Assembly (NCBI GenBank): GCA_001898225.1
Contig: MKTJ01000077.1
Span: 628,352-692,351 of the forward strand
Direction of reading: 5' to 3'
Origin: Chloroflexi bacterium 54-19
GTDB lineage: Bacteria > Chloroflexota > Chloroflexia > Chloroheliales > Chloroheliaceae
Length of the DNA: 64,000 nucleotides
Every line of letters starts with the position of its first letter. Within the stretch, counting starts at the first letter, position 1. The notes under the pieces are model-generated. The model ran no database searches, was not told where the DNA came from, and saw only the letters and a list, made by a program, of their open reading frames with translations. Of the stretch, positions 44,942 to 54,585 are shown in pieces. A program made the translations under genes and the position numbers.

Positions 44942-47900
44942 GTGAGCCAGAACATCAACATCCGATTATCCAGCAATGTCGTACAACTTTCACCTGGTGA
45001 AGGCACCGTCCTGGCTGTAACCATCATAAATAATGGCCGTGGGGTTGAACGACTTGAATTAAGCGTCGGGAACATAGACCCAGGCTGGCTTTTATTTGAC
45101 CAGAACGAGTTGCTGCTCTACCCGGACCCACCCGGCAACGAGGGCACCGTTAATTTACAGGTTTCGCTTCCACCGGGGGCTTATCCCGGCTCTTACTCTC
45201 CCACGATTGAAGTCAGAAACGCCGGGGAACTGGTTCCCAGCGCAACCGCTCAACTGGTGCTGGTAGTAAACCAGTTACAGCAGCTTGGACCGGAATTCCG
45301 GCTGGTCCAGGAAACCGTGCAGACAAACCACAAATGGGCCCGGTTCCAACTGCAAGCCGGGAACCCGCTCGATATGCCCCAGACGCTCCGGCTCTATGGC
45401 CGCCCGGCCCAACCCAGCACTCGGCTGAGAATTATCCCGCCGGTCCTGGAAGTGCCGCCGCATGGCCAATCTTTGAGCGTCATCGAGGTCGAACCGGCCA
45501 AACGCAACCGCATCCGGCCTCCCAAACGCCACGACTTTATGGTGGGAATTGAAAATGCGCCCGGCCAGGCCAACGGTGTATTTGTGCAAACCGCTTCGAT
45601 TCCCCTATTGGCCCGAATCCTGGCTTCACCTTTATTGTTAACCCTCTTTATCCTGTTGCCTCTCCTGATTGTGGCCGGGGTTATCGCCTTTATTTTGTGG
45701 CCGCGCGCTACGGCCCCGACCCAGGTCGCCCAACAGGTGGCACGATGTGTCACCACTAATACGCTCCAAACAGCCACGCTACGCATGGGGCCGGTCAACA
45801 CTGACATTTACCTGACCGACGCCGACACCAAAACTACCCGCAAAGTCCAGCAAGAACCGGTTGAGCGCCTTCCCGGTATCTATTCGAGCCTCCTTTCCGT
45901 CTCCCCGGATGGCAAACAGTTGGCCTACGTAACCGCCGCCGACGAAGCCATGGACGACTCGGTTATTTATGTGGTGAATTTGAATTCCTCGGCCAAACAA
46001 CGTGTAGCCGGGGTGCCAGCCGGGTTCTGGCCGACCCACCCTATCTGGTCCCAGGATAGCTCAATGCTCGGTTACGTGGTACGGAACGGTTCTCAACTCG
46101 ACTTCAACATGGTTACCCTGAGCGATAAAAAAGTAACCACCTACCAGGTTAGCCAGTTAAGTCCTGATATGTTCTATGGCGACCCCGGTGTGGCCGGGCC
46201 GCTCTGCTTTTCGACCGACAATACGCGGGCAGTAATCGCCAGCGCCGGGGCCAGCAATCAGCTTGAATTGAACCTGAGCGATAAAACCGTTAAATCGGTT
46301 AACAAACCGCTCCAGAGTGCTACAGGGCAGGACCGCTCTTTCCAGGCCAACCCCAATAATATCACCGAGCCGCCCCTGGCCCCCCTTGGCGACAGCGCCT
46401 GTGCGGTAAAAACCTTCAGCCAGAATGACCCGCTATGGCGCGACCTCCAGATGAAAGGCCGCAGCGATAACCAGAACGATACCATTGGTTCGGCAGGGTG
46501 CGCCCTGACCTCGGCGGCCATGATGCTCAATTACTTCAAGGTTAATACCGACCCGAACGAACTGAACGCCTGCATGGGGTCCGATTCCAATCCGATTAAC
46601 TGGAACCTCCCGGCGGTACAATGCAGTGACAATCTGGTGGCGGGCGCTCAGCGGGACTATTTTAGCTGGGACGGGATGAACGATATTCTCAACCAGGGCC
46701 AACCCGCCGTGGTCGGCTTACTGGGGGGGCAGACCGGCACCCATTTTGTGGTGGTGTTAGGTGGTTATGACAGTATCGCTTCGACTTACCGGGTAAACGA
46801 CCCGTGGGACGGCACCAACAACAAATCGCTGGCCTACTATATCAGCCGGGGTTATCAGCTTGAATGGCTGGTTACTTTCAAAGGGGCCAACCCGCCGACC
46901 TGCAAACCTCGCAGCGGCGCGGTTAGCGATACCAACCCTAACTTTGTCCTGAAACAAACAAGCCCTGAAGACGGTCGCGCCTACAACCAGCCGATTAGTA
47001 TAGCCTTTACAGGCGGCAATGACCGGACGACCGCCACCCTGACCCAGTTTGCCAGCAGTGCGACAACTACCTCGACCGATACGACTACTACTCCGACCGA
47101 CCAGACTGCTACCGGGAGCCAGGCCGGTCAATCCGGAAGTTCGAACGTGGTTAGTAACGGTGAACAGGTTAACGCCGAAGGTGCTTACCAACTGGTGATT
47201 GATTCACCGGGCGATAATGGCGTAAACCAGCGTCTGACTACCAACTTTGTTATAGACCAGACTCCGCCGACCCTGACCAGGGTGGATGTAAAGACGACGC
47301 CTTTTGAAACCAATCTTTCGCCGGATGGAGCCCAGGTAGCGCACGGTAATGTCACCCTGCAACTTAAGGCTACCGATAATTTGAGCGGCGTCGCTATTAT
47401 CGAATACACCGTAAATGGTGGGGCGCCCCAACCCTACACCAACGATGTCAACCCCAAACCTGTAATCTTCACAGCGGCGGGTAACTACGATGTCTTTTAC
47501 CGGGCTATTGACGGAGCAGGTAACGCCTCACAAGAACAAGAGTGGAAATTCCAGATTGTTCTTTCAAACGGGGATATTGGGACAAACGGAGCGAATACGG
47601 TCGCGCCTTCACCTACAGTCGCCGCGACCACACCCCCGGCCACGGCAAACAATGGCGGCGATGCCGCTAACGGTGGGAACGGTGGCAATAGTGGCGGCGA
47701 TACCGCCAACGGTGGAAGTGGCGGCAATGGCGGTGGCGGCGCTGCCACCACAGCGGCCCCCACGACCGTGGCTGGACCACCCTCCATCCTGGTAGCAGCC
47801 CCTAACCAACTGGCCTTTGATGCCACCATGGATAGCACAATCGTCCCGATTAACCTTAGTAACGGGGGCACCTCGGCGGTAAACTTTACCATTCAGCCTC

Positions 47901-50900
47901 CTGCCGGGGCCGCTGCCGCCTACTTGAAATTCTCGGCTTTAACCGGGACGGTGCCGGGCTCCGCGGCGTTGCCCTTCCAGGTCCAACTAGCCTCTCTTAA
48001 CTACACCGGCCAACCGGTCCAGGGAGCTTTTAACGTAGTTTATGGCGGCAATACCCTGCAAATTCCTTTCACGGTCGCCCCTCAACCGACCCCGGTCGTA
48101 ACCTTTGTTTCTCCTGCCGCCGGACCAATTAGCAATACGGTTCCTGTGAAACTGGCCGTAACCACTACCGGGGCCGGAAAACCGAACCATATCAACCTGA
48201 GCGCAAAATACCTGGACCGGGTAGGTGGTTCGACTGAAGAACGGGCATTGGCAGGGCAGGTCACCGCCAGTAACGGCTGGAGTTATAACTGGGATGTTTC
48301 GGGCTTACCACCCCAGGACGGGATTGAAATATATGCCCGGCTGTGCTGGAGCGTTGATGATAGCAACTGCTTTAAGGTTGACCCCGGCCTGACCGGCTTG
48401 AGTATTCCCAAGCCGACGGCGGCTATCACGCTCGACCCTAATAATGCGAATTTGAGTGGCGTTGTCACCATAAACGCGGCGGTAGGCGGTGGTCCTCTCG
48501 ACCATATCACCTACAGCTATTCGTTTAAGCAGGACGGCGCCGATACCGGGCCCATTACCATCACAACCAAAGCCAACGCCTCGAACCAGTATAAGGTTAC
48601 CTGGGATACTTCTTCCATCCCGCCGCAACCTTCCGGGAGCCCGGTCAAACTAAATGCCCTGGTCTGCTGGACCGGTGACGACAACCCGGCCACCTGTTCA
48701 CCGCCAAGTTCGATAACCCCGGCTACGCTGACGGTGGCCCCACCTACGATTGTGGCAACCCCCCTGTCCGATACGGATACCAAGAGCTTACCCTTACAGG
48801 TAGCCTTGGGCGGGACCGTTAGCAACCTTAGCAACCCCGGCGCGACCGTCTGGGTTGAATACATGGCAATCCAGACTGCCGGACAGGCAGCGGTTAAGGT
48901 AGTGGCCCCGGCGACCCTGGCGGCTCCAAACAACGGTACGGCTATCTGGTCAGCCAATATTGACACGACCAATTTACCGCCCCAGACTATCAACTTTGTG
49001 CCCAAAGTCTGCTGGGACGGTAACAAAGATGGTAACTATTGTTACCCGGTGGCGGTCCCGCTGCCTGGTACTATTCCGCCATTTGTTCCGGCCTTTGTGG
49101 ACCCTAAACCGACAGATTTATCTAAACCGGTAAACCTGGTGGTAACTTCGACCCCGGCGGGACGGGCTTCCACCATCAAACTCTTGCTGAGCTACACTCG
49201 CTTCAACGGGACAGTGGTGGATTATGTCCCGCTTACCACCGAGGCGAATAGCGCCAACAACTTTACGGTGCCGTTCGACTCGGCAGCTTTGGGTCTCGCG
49301 CCAAACCAGACCGTAAACTTTAAACTGGTGGCCTGTAATACAAGCGGGTACTGTACCGACCCGCCCGATACGCCCACACCATTCCAGATACCGGCCAGCA
49401 CCCTGGCCCTGACTCCTACCCAGGACCAGTTAGCGGCAACTTCGCTGCCATCCCAGGTCCCGCTGCAAGGGGTCGTTACCGGGCGCAATGTTGGCAACCT
49501 TCAGTTTATCGCCGCTTATACCGACAGCCGGTTCGTCCAGTCAGGCACCTATTCAAAGACCCTGGCGGTAGGGGCAGTCCAGGCCGGACAATCTGGCACG
49601 ACCGCGCCCTTCCCCTACAACTGGGATACTTCGAACATTCCGCCACAAAGTGGGATTAACTTATCCTACAACCTGTGCTGGAATGGTACCCTCGATAGCG
49701 GGTGTACAGCCCCGGCGGTCGCCTATACGAACCTGACCAAGGCTGCGCCCGGTATTGCCAGTGTTTCGATTAACAACGGCCTCAACTATAACGCTGCCGG
49801 GGATAAAGTTCTGCCTATTCCTTACAGCTTGCCTCTTAGCAATACGGTTATAACCTTCCCGATAACGGCGGTTGTCACCGATACCAAAATTAGCTCGATT
49901 AAGTGGCAACTCCAGGGCATCGCCGGGCAGGGAAACGCCGGGTTCACTAAAGACCTGGCGAACACCTCGGTATCAAACGGGCAGGCCGTTAGCACCATAA
50001 CGTTAAATCCGTCCGAACTGTTCCCGAACTTTAACACTAACCCCAGTTCTTCCACGGTAATTACCGACTTTAACCTGGTCGGAATGCCGGTCTGGCAAGG
50101 GGTTATGACCATTACCGACACTAGCAAAATCAAGGTCGAGGCATTAGAATTTGTCACTTTCGACGTAAACATGCGTGCCATAAATAGTAACAATACTATT
50201 GCATCAGGAACTACCGCGATTTCTACGAGCACGGACTCCTATAAGACCAACACGACCATGATTAGCAACACTACCTCGATAAGTCTGACCAATTTCTCGG
50301 CAGCGGGACTGGTCAAGCGGACTTATTACAACGTGTCGTATAACCTGGGCTCAACAGCCCCACCCAATACGGCACCCCAGGCAAACGTGCCAATTTCGTC
50401 AACTGTTTCACCGACCGGGCCAAAAATAGGGTTAGCCGCCAGTAATTTCCTGATAAACTGGAACCATACCACTGATTTACCCAAAATATCGCCCCAGGCC
50501 GGTATAAGCCTCTACTGGCAGCTCTGTAATACCGACGACGATTCGGGTTGTTTGCCGATTAGCATGACCGGCAGTTTCAACCACGTGGACAGCCTGACCC
50601 TACCCGGCGTCAGGTTCGACCCGGACCCCTTATCCAGTAACACGAACGTCAACCAGGGGATTCTGAACTTCAGTACGCGCTACTTTAACTCGACCTTTGA
50701 CGCATTCGCCAATGTAATAGGGGGGTCGGTAATCAAGACGGTACGCTATATCGCCTACCCGACCAGTGATACCCCCGATATAACAAAAGCGGTCGTCCTC
50801 AACACCCGTGACGTTGTAACCGGTTCGGGTGGGTCGTGGAAATCGAGTGTTTACTGGCCTAGCCCGGATACCACACTTGGTACTCAAAATACTCAAGCCA

Positions 50901-51913
50901 ACACGCTCTTGAATGCGCTGGGAAGCAACCACTTGAATATGACTCTTGCGGTCCAAATGTGTACCAGCGCGTCACCCGACAATACGGTAATAAACGACCC
51001 AACCTGTTCGGACTGGACCGGTAACACCGAAAACAAACTTGATTCGGCTTCCAAGGCGCGTGTTGACGGTAAACTGGGTGTCCTGGTGGTCTGGAATTCC
51101 ATGCGTCCTTGCAAGAGCAATGGCGTCTATGTGGATGGGTTTGGGTGCGATACCTCCGGCAACCAGACCAACGACCCTTACAACCAGGCCATCCAGGACG
51201 GGACTTATTCGGACGTCCAAACAAGGACCCTGACCCTGAATATTTATAGAGTGCCAAACACCGTCAATAATAGTGACTTTACAACCAACTCGTCTATTGC
51301 AATTGATACCCAATATTTTATCGGGAGCAATTCCAACCCGATTACCGGGCCCGACCAGGTCAACACTAGCCCGATAGTACCAACTAATGGGACACTGGTA
51401 AACTATTCGGTATCAAGAAGTTGGAATATCGGGTCATTATCCCTGCCTACCGACCCGCCTTTACCGGACCAGCAACGCAGTGTCAAATTACAGGTGGCGG
51501 TCCAGTTTGTGATTGATTCGGGGACCGACCCGAATATAACGCCGGGTTCGTTTATTACCTATGCTTCGGTGCCAACCAAAGGTAAGGTGGGGAATTACAC
51601 TCCGCCGGCAACACCAACACCGACGCCAACATTGACGGCAACACCGACAATTACGCCTACGAACACACCTACAAACACACCAACGGATACGCCGACGAAC
51701 ACACCGACGAACACGCCGACGAACACGCCGACCAATACCCCGGTCATAAATTTGTTGCCACCTACCGCAACGAAGGCGCCTGACCCAACCCTAACGCCAA
51801 CGGTCCCACCACCGGCGACTTATACCCCTGCGCCTACACCGACGGTACCTCCACCTACACCAACTGTACCGCCGACTTCCGCAGGGGCGGGTAACCTGCC
51901 CCAACCCTCCTGA
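44942..51913 (+). CDS. Giant membrane-anchored protein, paralogue of the 4202-aa protein: Ig-like/TM/propeller/C39-like peptidase/Ig array/TP tail
   Basis: 2323 aa, GTG start with GGGAGAG upstream. The first ~750 residues repeat the architecture of the preceding giant: two Ig-like domains, transmembrane helix at about 228-248 (LLLTLFILLPLLIVAGVIAF), TolB-like blades (LLSVSPDGKQLAYVT, HPIWSQDSSMLGYVV), C39-like peptidase (about 490-655) with FSQNDPLW, C520 in GCALTSAAMMLNY, H601 in THFVVV and D620 in NDPWDG, then an Ig domain (ATDNLSGVAIIEY). After a Gly/Asn/Ala-rich linker the C-terminal part differs: about ten diverged beta-sandwich modules recurring around WDTS-IPPQ-x-GI and LCW-x-x-D, and a TPTNTP-repeat tail (from about 2222) without sorting motif or C-terminal membrane helix. 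It arose by tandem duplication and tail exchange, I infer. Confidence 0.8.
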   Translation: MSQNINIRLSSNVVQLSPGEGTVLAVTIINNGRGVERLELSVGNIDPGWLLFDQNELLLYPDPPGNEGTVNLQVSLPPGAYPGSYSPTIEVRNAGELVPSATAQLVLVVNQLQQLGPEFRLVQETVQTNHKWARFQLQAGNPLDMPQTLRLYGRPAQPSTRLRIIPPVLEVPPHGQSLSVIEVEPAKRNRIRPPKRHDFMVGIENAPGQANGVFVQTASIPLLARILASPLLLTLFILLPLLIVAGVIAFILWPRATAPTQVAQQVARCVTTNTLQTATLRMGPVNTDIYLTDADTKTTRKVQQEPVERLPGIYSSLLSVSPDGKQLAYVTAADEAMDDSVIYVVNLNSSAKQRVAGVPAGFWPTHPIWSQDSSMLGYVVRNGSQLDFNMVTLSDKKVTTYQVSQLSPDMFYGDPGVAGPLCFSTDNTRAVIASAGASNQLELNLSDKTVKSVNKPLQSATGQDRSFQANPNNITEPPLAPLGDSACAVKTFSQNDPLWRDLQMKGRSDNQNDTIGSAGCALTSAAMMLNYFKVNTDPNELNACMGSDSNPINWNLPAVQCSDNLVAGAQRDYFSWDGMNDILNQGQPAVVGLLGGQTGTHFVVVLGGYDSIASTYRVNDPWDGTNNKSLAYYISRGYQLEWLVTFKGANPPTCKPRSGAVSDTNPNFVLKQTSPEDGRAYNQPISIAFTGGNDRTTATLTQFASSATTTSTDTTTTPTDQTATGSQAGQSGSSNVVSNGEQVNAEGAYQLVIDSPGDNGVNQRLTTNFVIDQTPPTLTRVDVKTTPFETNLSPDGAQVAHGNVTLQLKATDNLSGVAIIEYTVNGGAPQPYTNDVNPKPVIFTAAGNYDVFYRAIDGAGNASQEQEWKFQIVLSNGDIGTNGANTVAPSPTVAATTPPATANNGGDAANGGNGGNSGGDTANGGSGGNGGGGAATTAAPTTVAGPPSILVAAPNQLAFDATMDSTIVPINLSNGGTSAVNFTIQPPAGAAAAYLKFSALTGTVPGSAALPFQVQLASLNYTGQPVQGAFNVVYGGNTLQIPFTVAPQPTPVVTFVSPAAGPISNTVPVKLAVTTTGAGKPNHINLSAKYLDRVGGSTEERALAGQVTASNGWSYNWDVSGLPPQDGIEIYARLCWSVDDSNCFKVDPGLTGLSIPKPTAAITLDPNNANLSGVVTINAAVGGGPLDHITYSYSFKQDGADTGPITITTKANASNQYKVTWDTSSIPPQPSGSPVKLNALVCWTGDDNPATCSPPSSITPATLTVAPPTIVATPLSDTDTKSLPLQVALGGTVSNLSNPGATVWVEYMAIQTAGQAAVKVVAPATLAAPNNGTAIWSANIDTTNLPPQTINFVPKVCWDGNKDGNYCYPVAVPLPGTIPPFVPAFVDPKPTDLSKPVNLVVTSTPAGRASTIKLLLSYTRFNGTVVDYVPLTTEANSANNFTVPFDSAALGLAPNQTVNFKLVACNTSGYCTDPPDTPTPFQIPASTLALTPTQDQLAATSLPSQVPLQGVVTGRNVGNLQFIAAYTDSRFVQSGTYSKTLAVGAVQAGQSGTTAPFPYNWDTSNIPPQSGINLSYNLCWNGTLDSGCTAPAVAYTNLTKAAPGIASVSINNGLNYNAAGDKVLPIPYSLPLSNTVITFPITAVVTDTKISSIKWQLQGIAGQGNAGFTKDLANTSVSNGQAVSTITLNPSELFPNFNTNPSSSTVITDFNLVGMPVWQGVMTITDTSKIKVEALEFVTFDVNMRAINSNNTIASGTTAISTSTDSYKTNTTMISNTTSISLTNFSAAGLVKRTYYNVSYNLGSTAPPNTAPQANVPISSTVSPTGPKIGLAASNFLINWNHTTDLPKISPQAGISLYWQLCNTDDDSGCLPISMTGSFNHVDSLTLPGVRFDPDPLSSNTNVNQGILNFSTRYFNSTFDAFANVIGGSVIKTVRYIAYPTSDTPDITKAVVLNTRDVVTGSGGSWKSSVYWPSPDTTLGTQNTQANTLLNALGSNHLNMTLAVQMCTSASPDNTVINDPTCSDWTGNTENKLDSASKARVDGKLGVLVVWNSMRPCKSNGVYVDGFGCDTSGNQTNDPYNQAIQDGTYSDVQTRTLTLNIYRVPNTVNNSDFTTNSSIAIDTQYFIGSNSNPITGPDQVNTSPIVPTNGTLVNYSVSRSWNIGSLSLPTDPPLPDQQRSVKLQVAVQFVIDSGTDPNITPGSFITYASVPTKGKVGNYTPPATPTPTPTLTATPTITPTNTPTNTPTDTPTNTPTNTPTNTPTNTPVINLLPPTATKAPDPTLTPTVPPPATYTPAPTPTVPPPTPTVPPTSAGAGNLPQPS
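51609..51740 (+). repeat. TPTNTP-encoding tandem repeat
   Basis: A 12-bp-based tandem repeat (variants of ACGCCGACGAAC) encodes T-P-T-x-T-P hexads with N, D, I or L at the variable position, about residues 2223-2266 of the 2323-aa protein. It is a flexible linker type common in Chloroflexota secreted proteins and a likely site of copy-number variation. Confidence 0.85.
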
Positions 51914-51962
51914 TGGTGGCCTGACTCCTGAGCGAGCCAGGTCTTCAAATAAAGTTTAGCCG

Positions 51963-51996
51963 TAGCCCTGAAGAAAATATATTTTCTTCAGGGCTA
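51963..51996 (+). terminator. Perfect 34-nt palindrome after the giant-protein cluster
   Basis: The arms from TAGCCCTGAAG to CTTCAGGGCTA make a 17-bp perfect palindrome (51963-51996), 50 bp after the stop of the 2323-aa gene. The AT-rich centre would form the loop of an RNA hairpin. No U-tract follows; the next bases are already the -35 of the PadR promoter. Probably a bidirectional-type terminator hairpin. Confidence 0.55.
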
Positions 51997-52050
51997 TTGA
52001 CTCTGCCAGATTCCTGGTTATAATATGTCACAGTGACAGGTCATTATGAC
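51997..52050 (+). promoter_or_regulatory. PadR gene promoter with two adjacent palindromic operators
   Basis: TTGACT (51997-52002) and TATAAT (52019-52024) are 16 bp apart. Immediately downstream are TGTCA-CAG-TGACA (52026-52038) and GTCAT-T-ATGAC (52040-52050), two short palindromes covering the expected transcription start. Such placement fits autorepression by the PadR protein encoded 36 bp further on. Confidence 0.75.
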
Positions 52051-52086
52051 TTGTTATTATTAGAAACATAACAGGTTAAACAGGTA

Positions 52087-52674
52087 ATGTACGAACTGAT
52101 AATTTTATCTTTGCTGAGCAGGGCTACCTTTCACGGTTATTTAATCGCCAAAATCATTAATGACGTGGTGGGACCTTACACCAAAATCAGTAACGGGCGG
52201 CTTTATCCCCTGTTAGCGAAACTGGAACACGACGGCCTGATAAACTTTGCAGAGGAACCATCCGTTGAACAAACCAAAACGCGCCCGGTCCAGAGCTATC
52301 AAATTACCGAACAGGGCCGCCAGCGTTTCTACCAGCTTATGATGGATGTTTCGTCTAATCCAGGCGATTACCAGCGCATTTTCAATTACAAAACCGCCAT
52401 GTTCGATATGATTCCGTTTAGCGACCGGATAAAACTGATTGACCACTATACAAACTACTGCTACAACCAGATTTATCACATCAAGACCGAAAAAGCAGAC
52501 ATGGAAGCCAACGCGGAAATCCGAATGACCCAGGCCCCGGTGGACCGGATTATCGAAATGATGGCGCACCGGCTACAGCAGTGGGAACTCGAACACGAAT
52601 GGGCCTTGCACCTGCGGGAAGTGGAACTAGCCCGGCACGGTGAAGGTCAACCCGACCCGCATCCAACCAAATAA
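52087..52674 (+). CDS. PadR family transcriptional regulator
   Basis: 195 aa. N-terminal winged helix: YELIILSLLSRATFHGYLIA, then ISNGRLYPLLAKLEHDGLI and SYQITEQGRQRFYQLM. The C-terminal ~90 residues are helical (PadR C-terminal type, with QQWELEHEWALHLREVE) and would mediate dimerisation. The family represses drug/stress exporter genes and its own gene, with ligand binding releasing DNA. The exporter gene follows 90 bp downstream, and its own promoter carries two palindromes. Confidence 0.9.
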   Translation: MYELIILSLLSRATFHGYLIAKIINDVVGPYTKISNGRLYPLLAKLEHDGLINFAEEPSVEQTKTRPVQSYQITEQGRQRFYQLMMDVSSNPGDYQRIFNYKTAMFDMIPFSDRIKLIDHYTNYCYNQIYHIKTEKADMEANAEIRMTQAPVDRIIEMMAHRLQQWELEHEWALHLREVELARHGEGQPDPHPTK

Positions 52675-52764
52675 ATCTTCAATCCAAAGAAGGATTCGGA
52701 AAATAAAATTTGTAGGCTTTTCAAAATGGGTAAGTAACCCTGAAGATGAGGAAGGTTCTTAAAA

Positions 52765-54498
52765 ATGGCATCTGAAACATATTCCGGAGAACGGGGTGGT
52801 AGACCACCCCTGTCCATACTGCCTTTGCCGGGTGGGCGCACCCTGAACCCCTGGCTGGCAATGGTCGCCCTTTTATTCGGCTTTTTTATGTCCCTGCTCG
52901 ACGCGACCATCGTCAATATCGCCCTGACCGATATTGAAACCAAGCTAAATACCGACCTGACGACGGTTAGCTGGGTACTTAACGCCTATAACCTGGTCTT
53001 TGCCGTCCTGCTGGTAACGATGGGGCGCTTTGCGGACCAGTTCGGGCGCAAACGGCTGTTTATGATTGGGATGGTCCTGTTCAGTGTGGGGTCGCTCCTG
53101 TGCGCAGTCTCACCCAACATCGGCTTTTTAATCGGTTCACGGGCTATCCAGGCCATCGGAGCTGCGGCCTTGAACCCGGTCAGCCTGGCGATTATCACGG
53201 TGATATTCCCGCCGCAAAAACGCGGGGCCGCCATCGGCATCTGGGGCGCGATGGCCGGGTTAGCCTCGGCTATTGGTCCCGTCCTCGGCGGTTTTCTGGT
53301 CCAGAACTTTGACTGGCGGGCCATCTTCTTTGTTAATCTGCCTTTCTGTATCATCGGTCTTTATATGGTCTACCAGTTCGTGCCTGAGAATAAAGACCCC
53401 GCCGCTTCCCGTCGGATTGATATTCCCGGCCTGGTAACCCTGACCGCCGGAATGTTCTGCCTGGTCCTGGCGATTATCCAGGGTAACGACTGGGGTTGGA
53501 CTTCCGCCGGAACGCTTGGCTTACTGGCCGCGGGGGTGGTCGGTATCGTTCTGTTCATCCTGGTAGAAACCCGGATTGCCCAGCCTATTCTCGACTTTAC
53601 CCTTTTCAAATACCGCAGCTTTACAATGGTCAATATCACCATGTTTATGTTCAGCGTGGCGGTGACGGGGGTCTTCCTCTTACTGGTGCTTTATTTCATC
53701 ACTGCCCGGAATATGTCGCAGTTGGATGCTGCCTACGCCCTGTTACCGCTGCCGATAGCCAGCTTTGTCGTTTCGGGTTTTAGCGGGCGGTTTAGCAATA
53801 AAATCAACCCCCGCTGGCAGGGAGTAGCCGGGATGGCCCTTCTGACGATTGGTTTTCTGCTCCTGGCAACCATCGACTACCAGTCCAGCTATTTCGATGT
53901 AGCCTGGCGCGGCGTTATCCTGGGGGCAGCAGTCGGGCTCTGTTTCACCAGTTTCCCGACGATGGCCTTGGGCGAAATCCCCCATTCGAAAGTGGGGGTC
54001 GGAAGCGGCACCTTCAATACCGCCCGGCAGATCGGTTTTGCCCTGGGTGTGGCTATCCTGATAAGCCTTTTCACCGGTCAGATAAAAGATAATATCACTA
54101 TTGCGGCGACCAATTCCGTCCAGATTGTCAACAGCGACGCCCAGTTACCGGCCCAGGTAAGGGCGTCAATTGCGGGAGCCTTGCAAGCAGCCAGCCAGCA
54201 GGCCGGGAATACGGAATCCCGCAACAGCAACCAGTTCGACCTGACCACTCTGGCCGACAAAATCCCGAACGGGCAGGCCCTTAAACCGGAACTGGCAAAG
54301 TTACAGGGCCAGATTGGCGACCAGTTCTCGAAGGCTACCGTTAAGAGTTTTACCTTTACCTGGCTGGTTTCGGGTTTAGTTGCCCTGGTCGGCCTGATAA
54401 CCGCCTTTTTCATCCGTCCGCCCTCGCGGGCAGCCAGTTCGGCTCACTGGGAAAACCAGAGCGCGCAGGATAAACCACCTGTTGTTGACCTAGCCTAA
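52765..54498 (+). CDS. DHA2-family (EmrB/QacA) MFS drug exporter
   Basis: 577 aa with about 14 hydrophobic helices. Motif A is GRFADQFGRKRLF after helix 2; the antiporter motif C is seen in GPVLGGFLVQNFDWRAIFF; LLDATIVNIAL in helix 1 is typical of DHA2 proteins. A ~90-residue hydrophilic loop (NSVQIVNSDAQLPAQVRASI and following) precedes the last helix. It should export lipophilic or cationic compounds by proton antiport. Likely regulated by the PadR protein encoded upstream. The ATG has GAAGG upstream with long spacing. A terminator follows directly. Confidence 0.92.
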   Translation: MASETYSGERGGRPPLSILPLPGGRTLNPWLAMVALLFGFFMSLLDATIVNIALTDIETKLNTDLTTVSWVLNAYNLVFAVLLVTMGRFADQFGRKRLFMIGMVLFSVGSLLCAVSPNIGFLIGSRAIQAIGAAALNPVSLAIITVIFPPQKRGAAIGIWGAMAGLASAIGPVLGGFLVQNFDWRAIFFVNLPFCIIGLYMVYQFVPENKDPAASRRIDIPGLVTLTAGMFCLVLAIIQGNDWGWTSAGTLGLLAAGVVGIVLFILVETRIAQPILDFTLFKYRSFTMVNITMFMFSVAVTGVFLLLVLYFITARNMSQLDAAYALLPLPIASFVVSGFSGRFSNKINPRWQGVAGMALLTIGFLLLATIDYQSSYFDVAWRGVILGAAVGLCFTSFPTMALGEIPHSKVGVGSGTFNTARQIGFALGVAILISLFTGQIKDNITIAATNSVQIVNSDAQLPAQVRASIAGALQAASQQAGNTESRNSNQFDLTTLADKIPNGQALKPELAKLQGQIGDQFSKATVKSFTFTWLVSGLVALVGLITAFFIRPPSRAASSAHWENQSAQDKPPVVDLA

Positions 54499-54506
54499 AG
54501 CTGCTA

Positions 54507-54545
54507 AAATAAGGCCAGTTTATAAAAAGCTGGCCTTATTTGCTT
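54507..54545 (+). terminator. Rho-independent terminator of the exporter gene
   Basis: AAATAAGGCCAG (54507-54518) pairs perfectly with CTGGCCTTATTT (54530-54541) around an 11-nt loop. The stem end supplies TTATTT and the sequence continues TGCTTT. It is 9 bp after the stop codon. Confidence 0.85.
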
Positions 54546-54585
54546 TAAAACCTCCCAAACAATCCACGCAGAAAGGACTGCTCAT

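Noticed and set aside
51609..51740. CRISPR-like array
   Set aside because: Tandem 12-bp units in frame with a coding sequence and no unique spacers.
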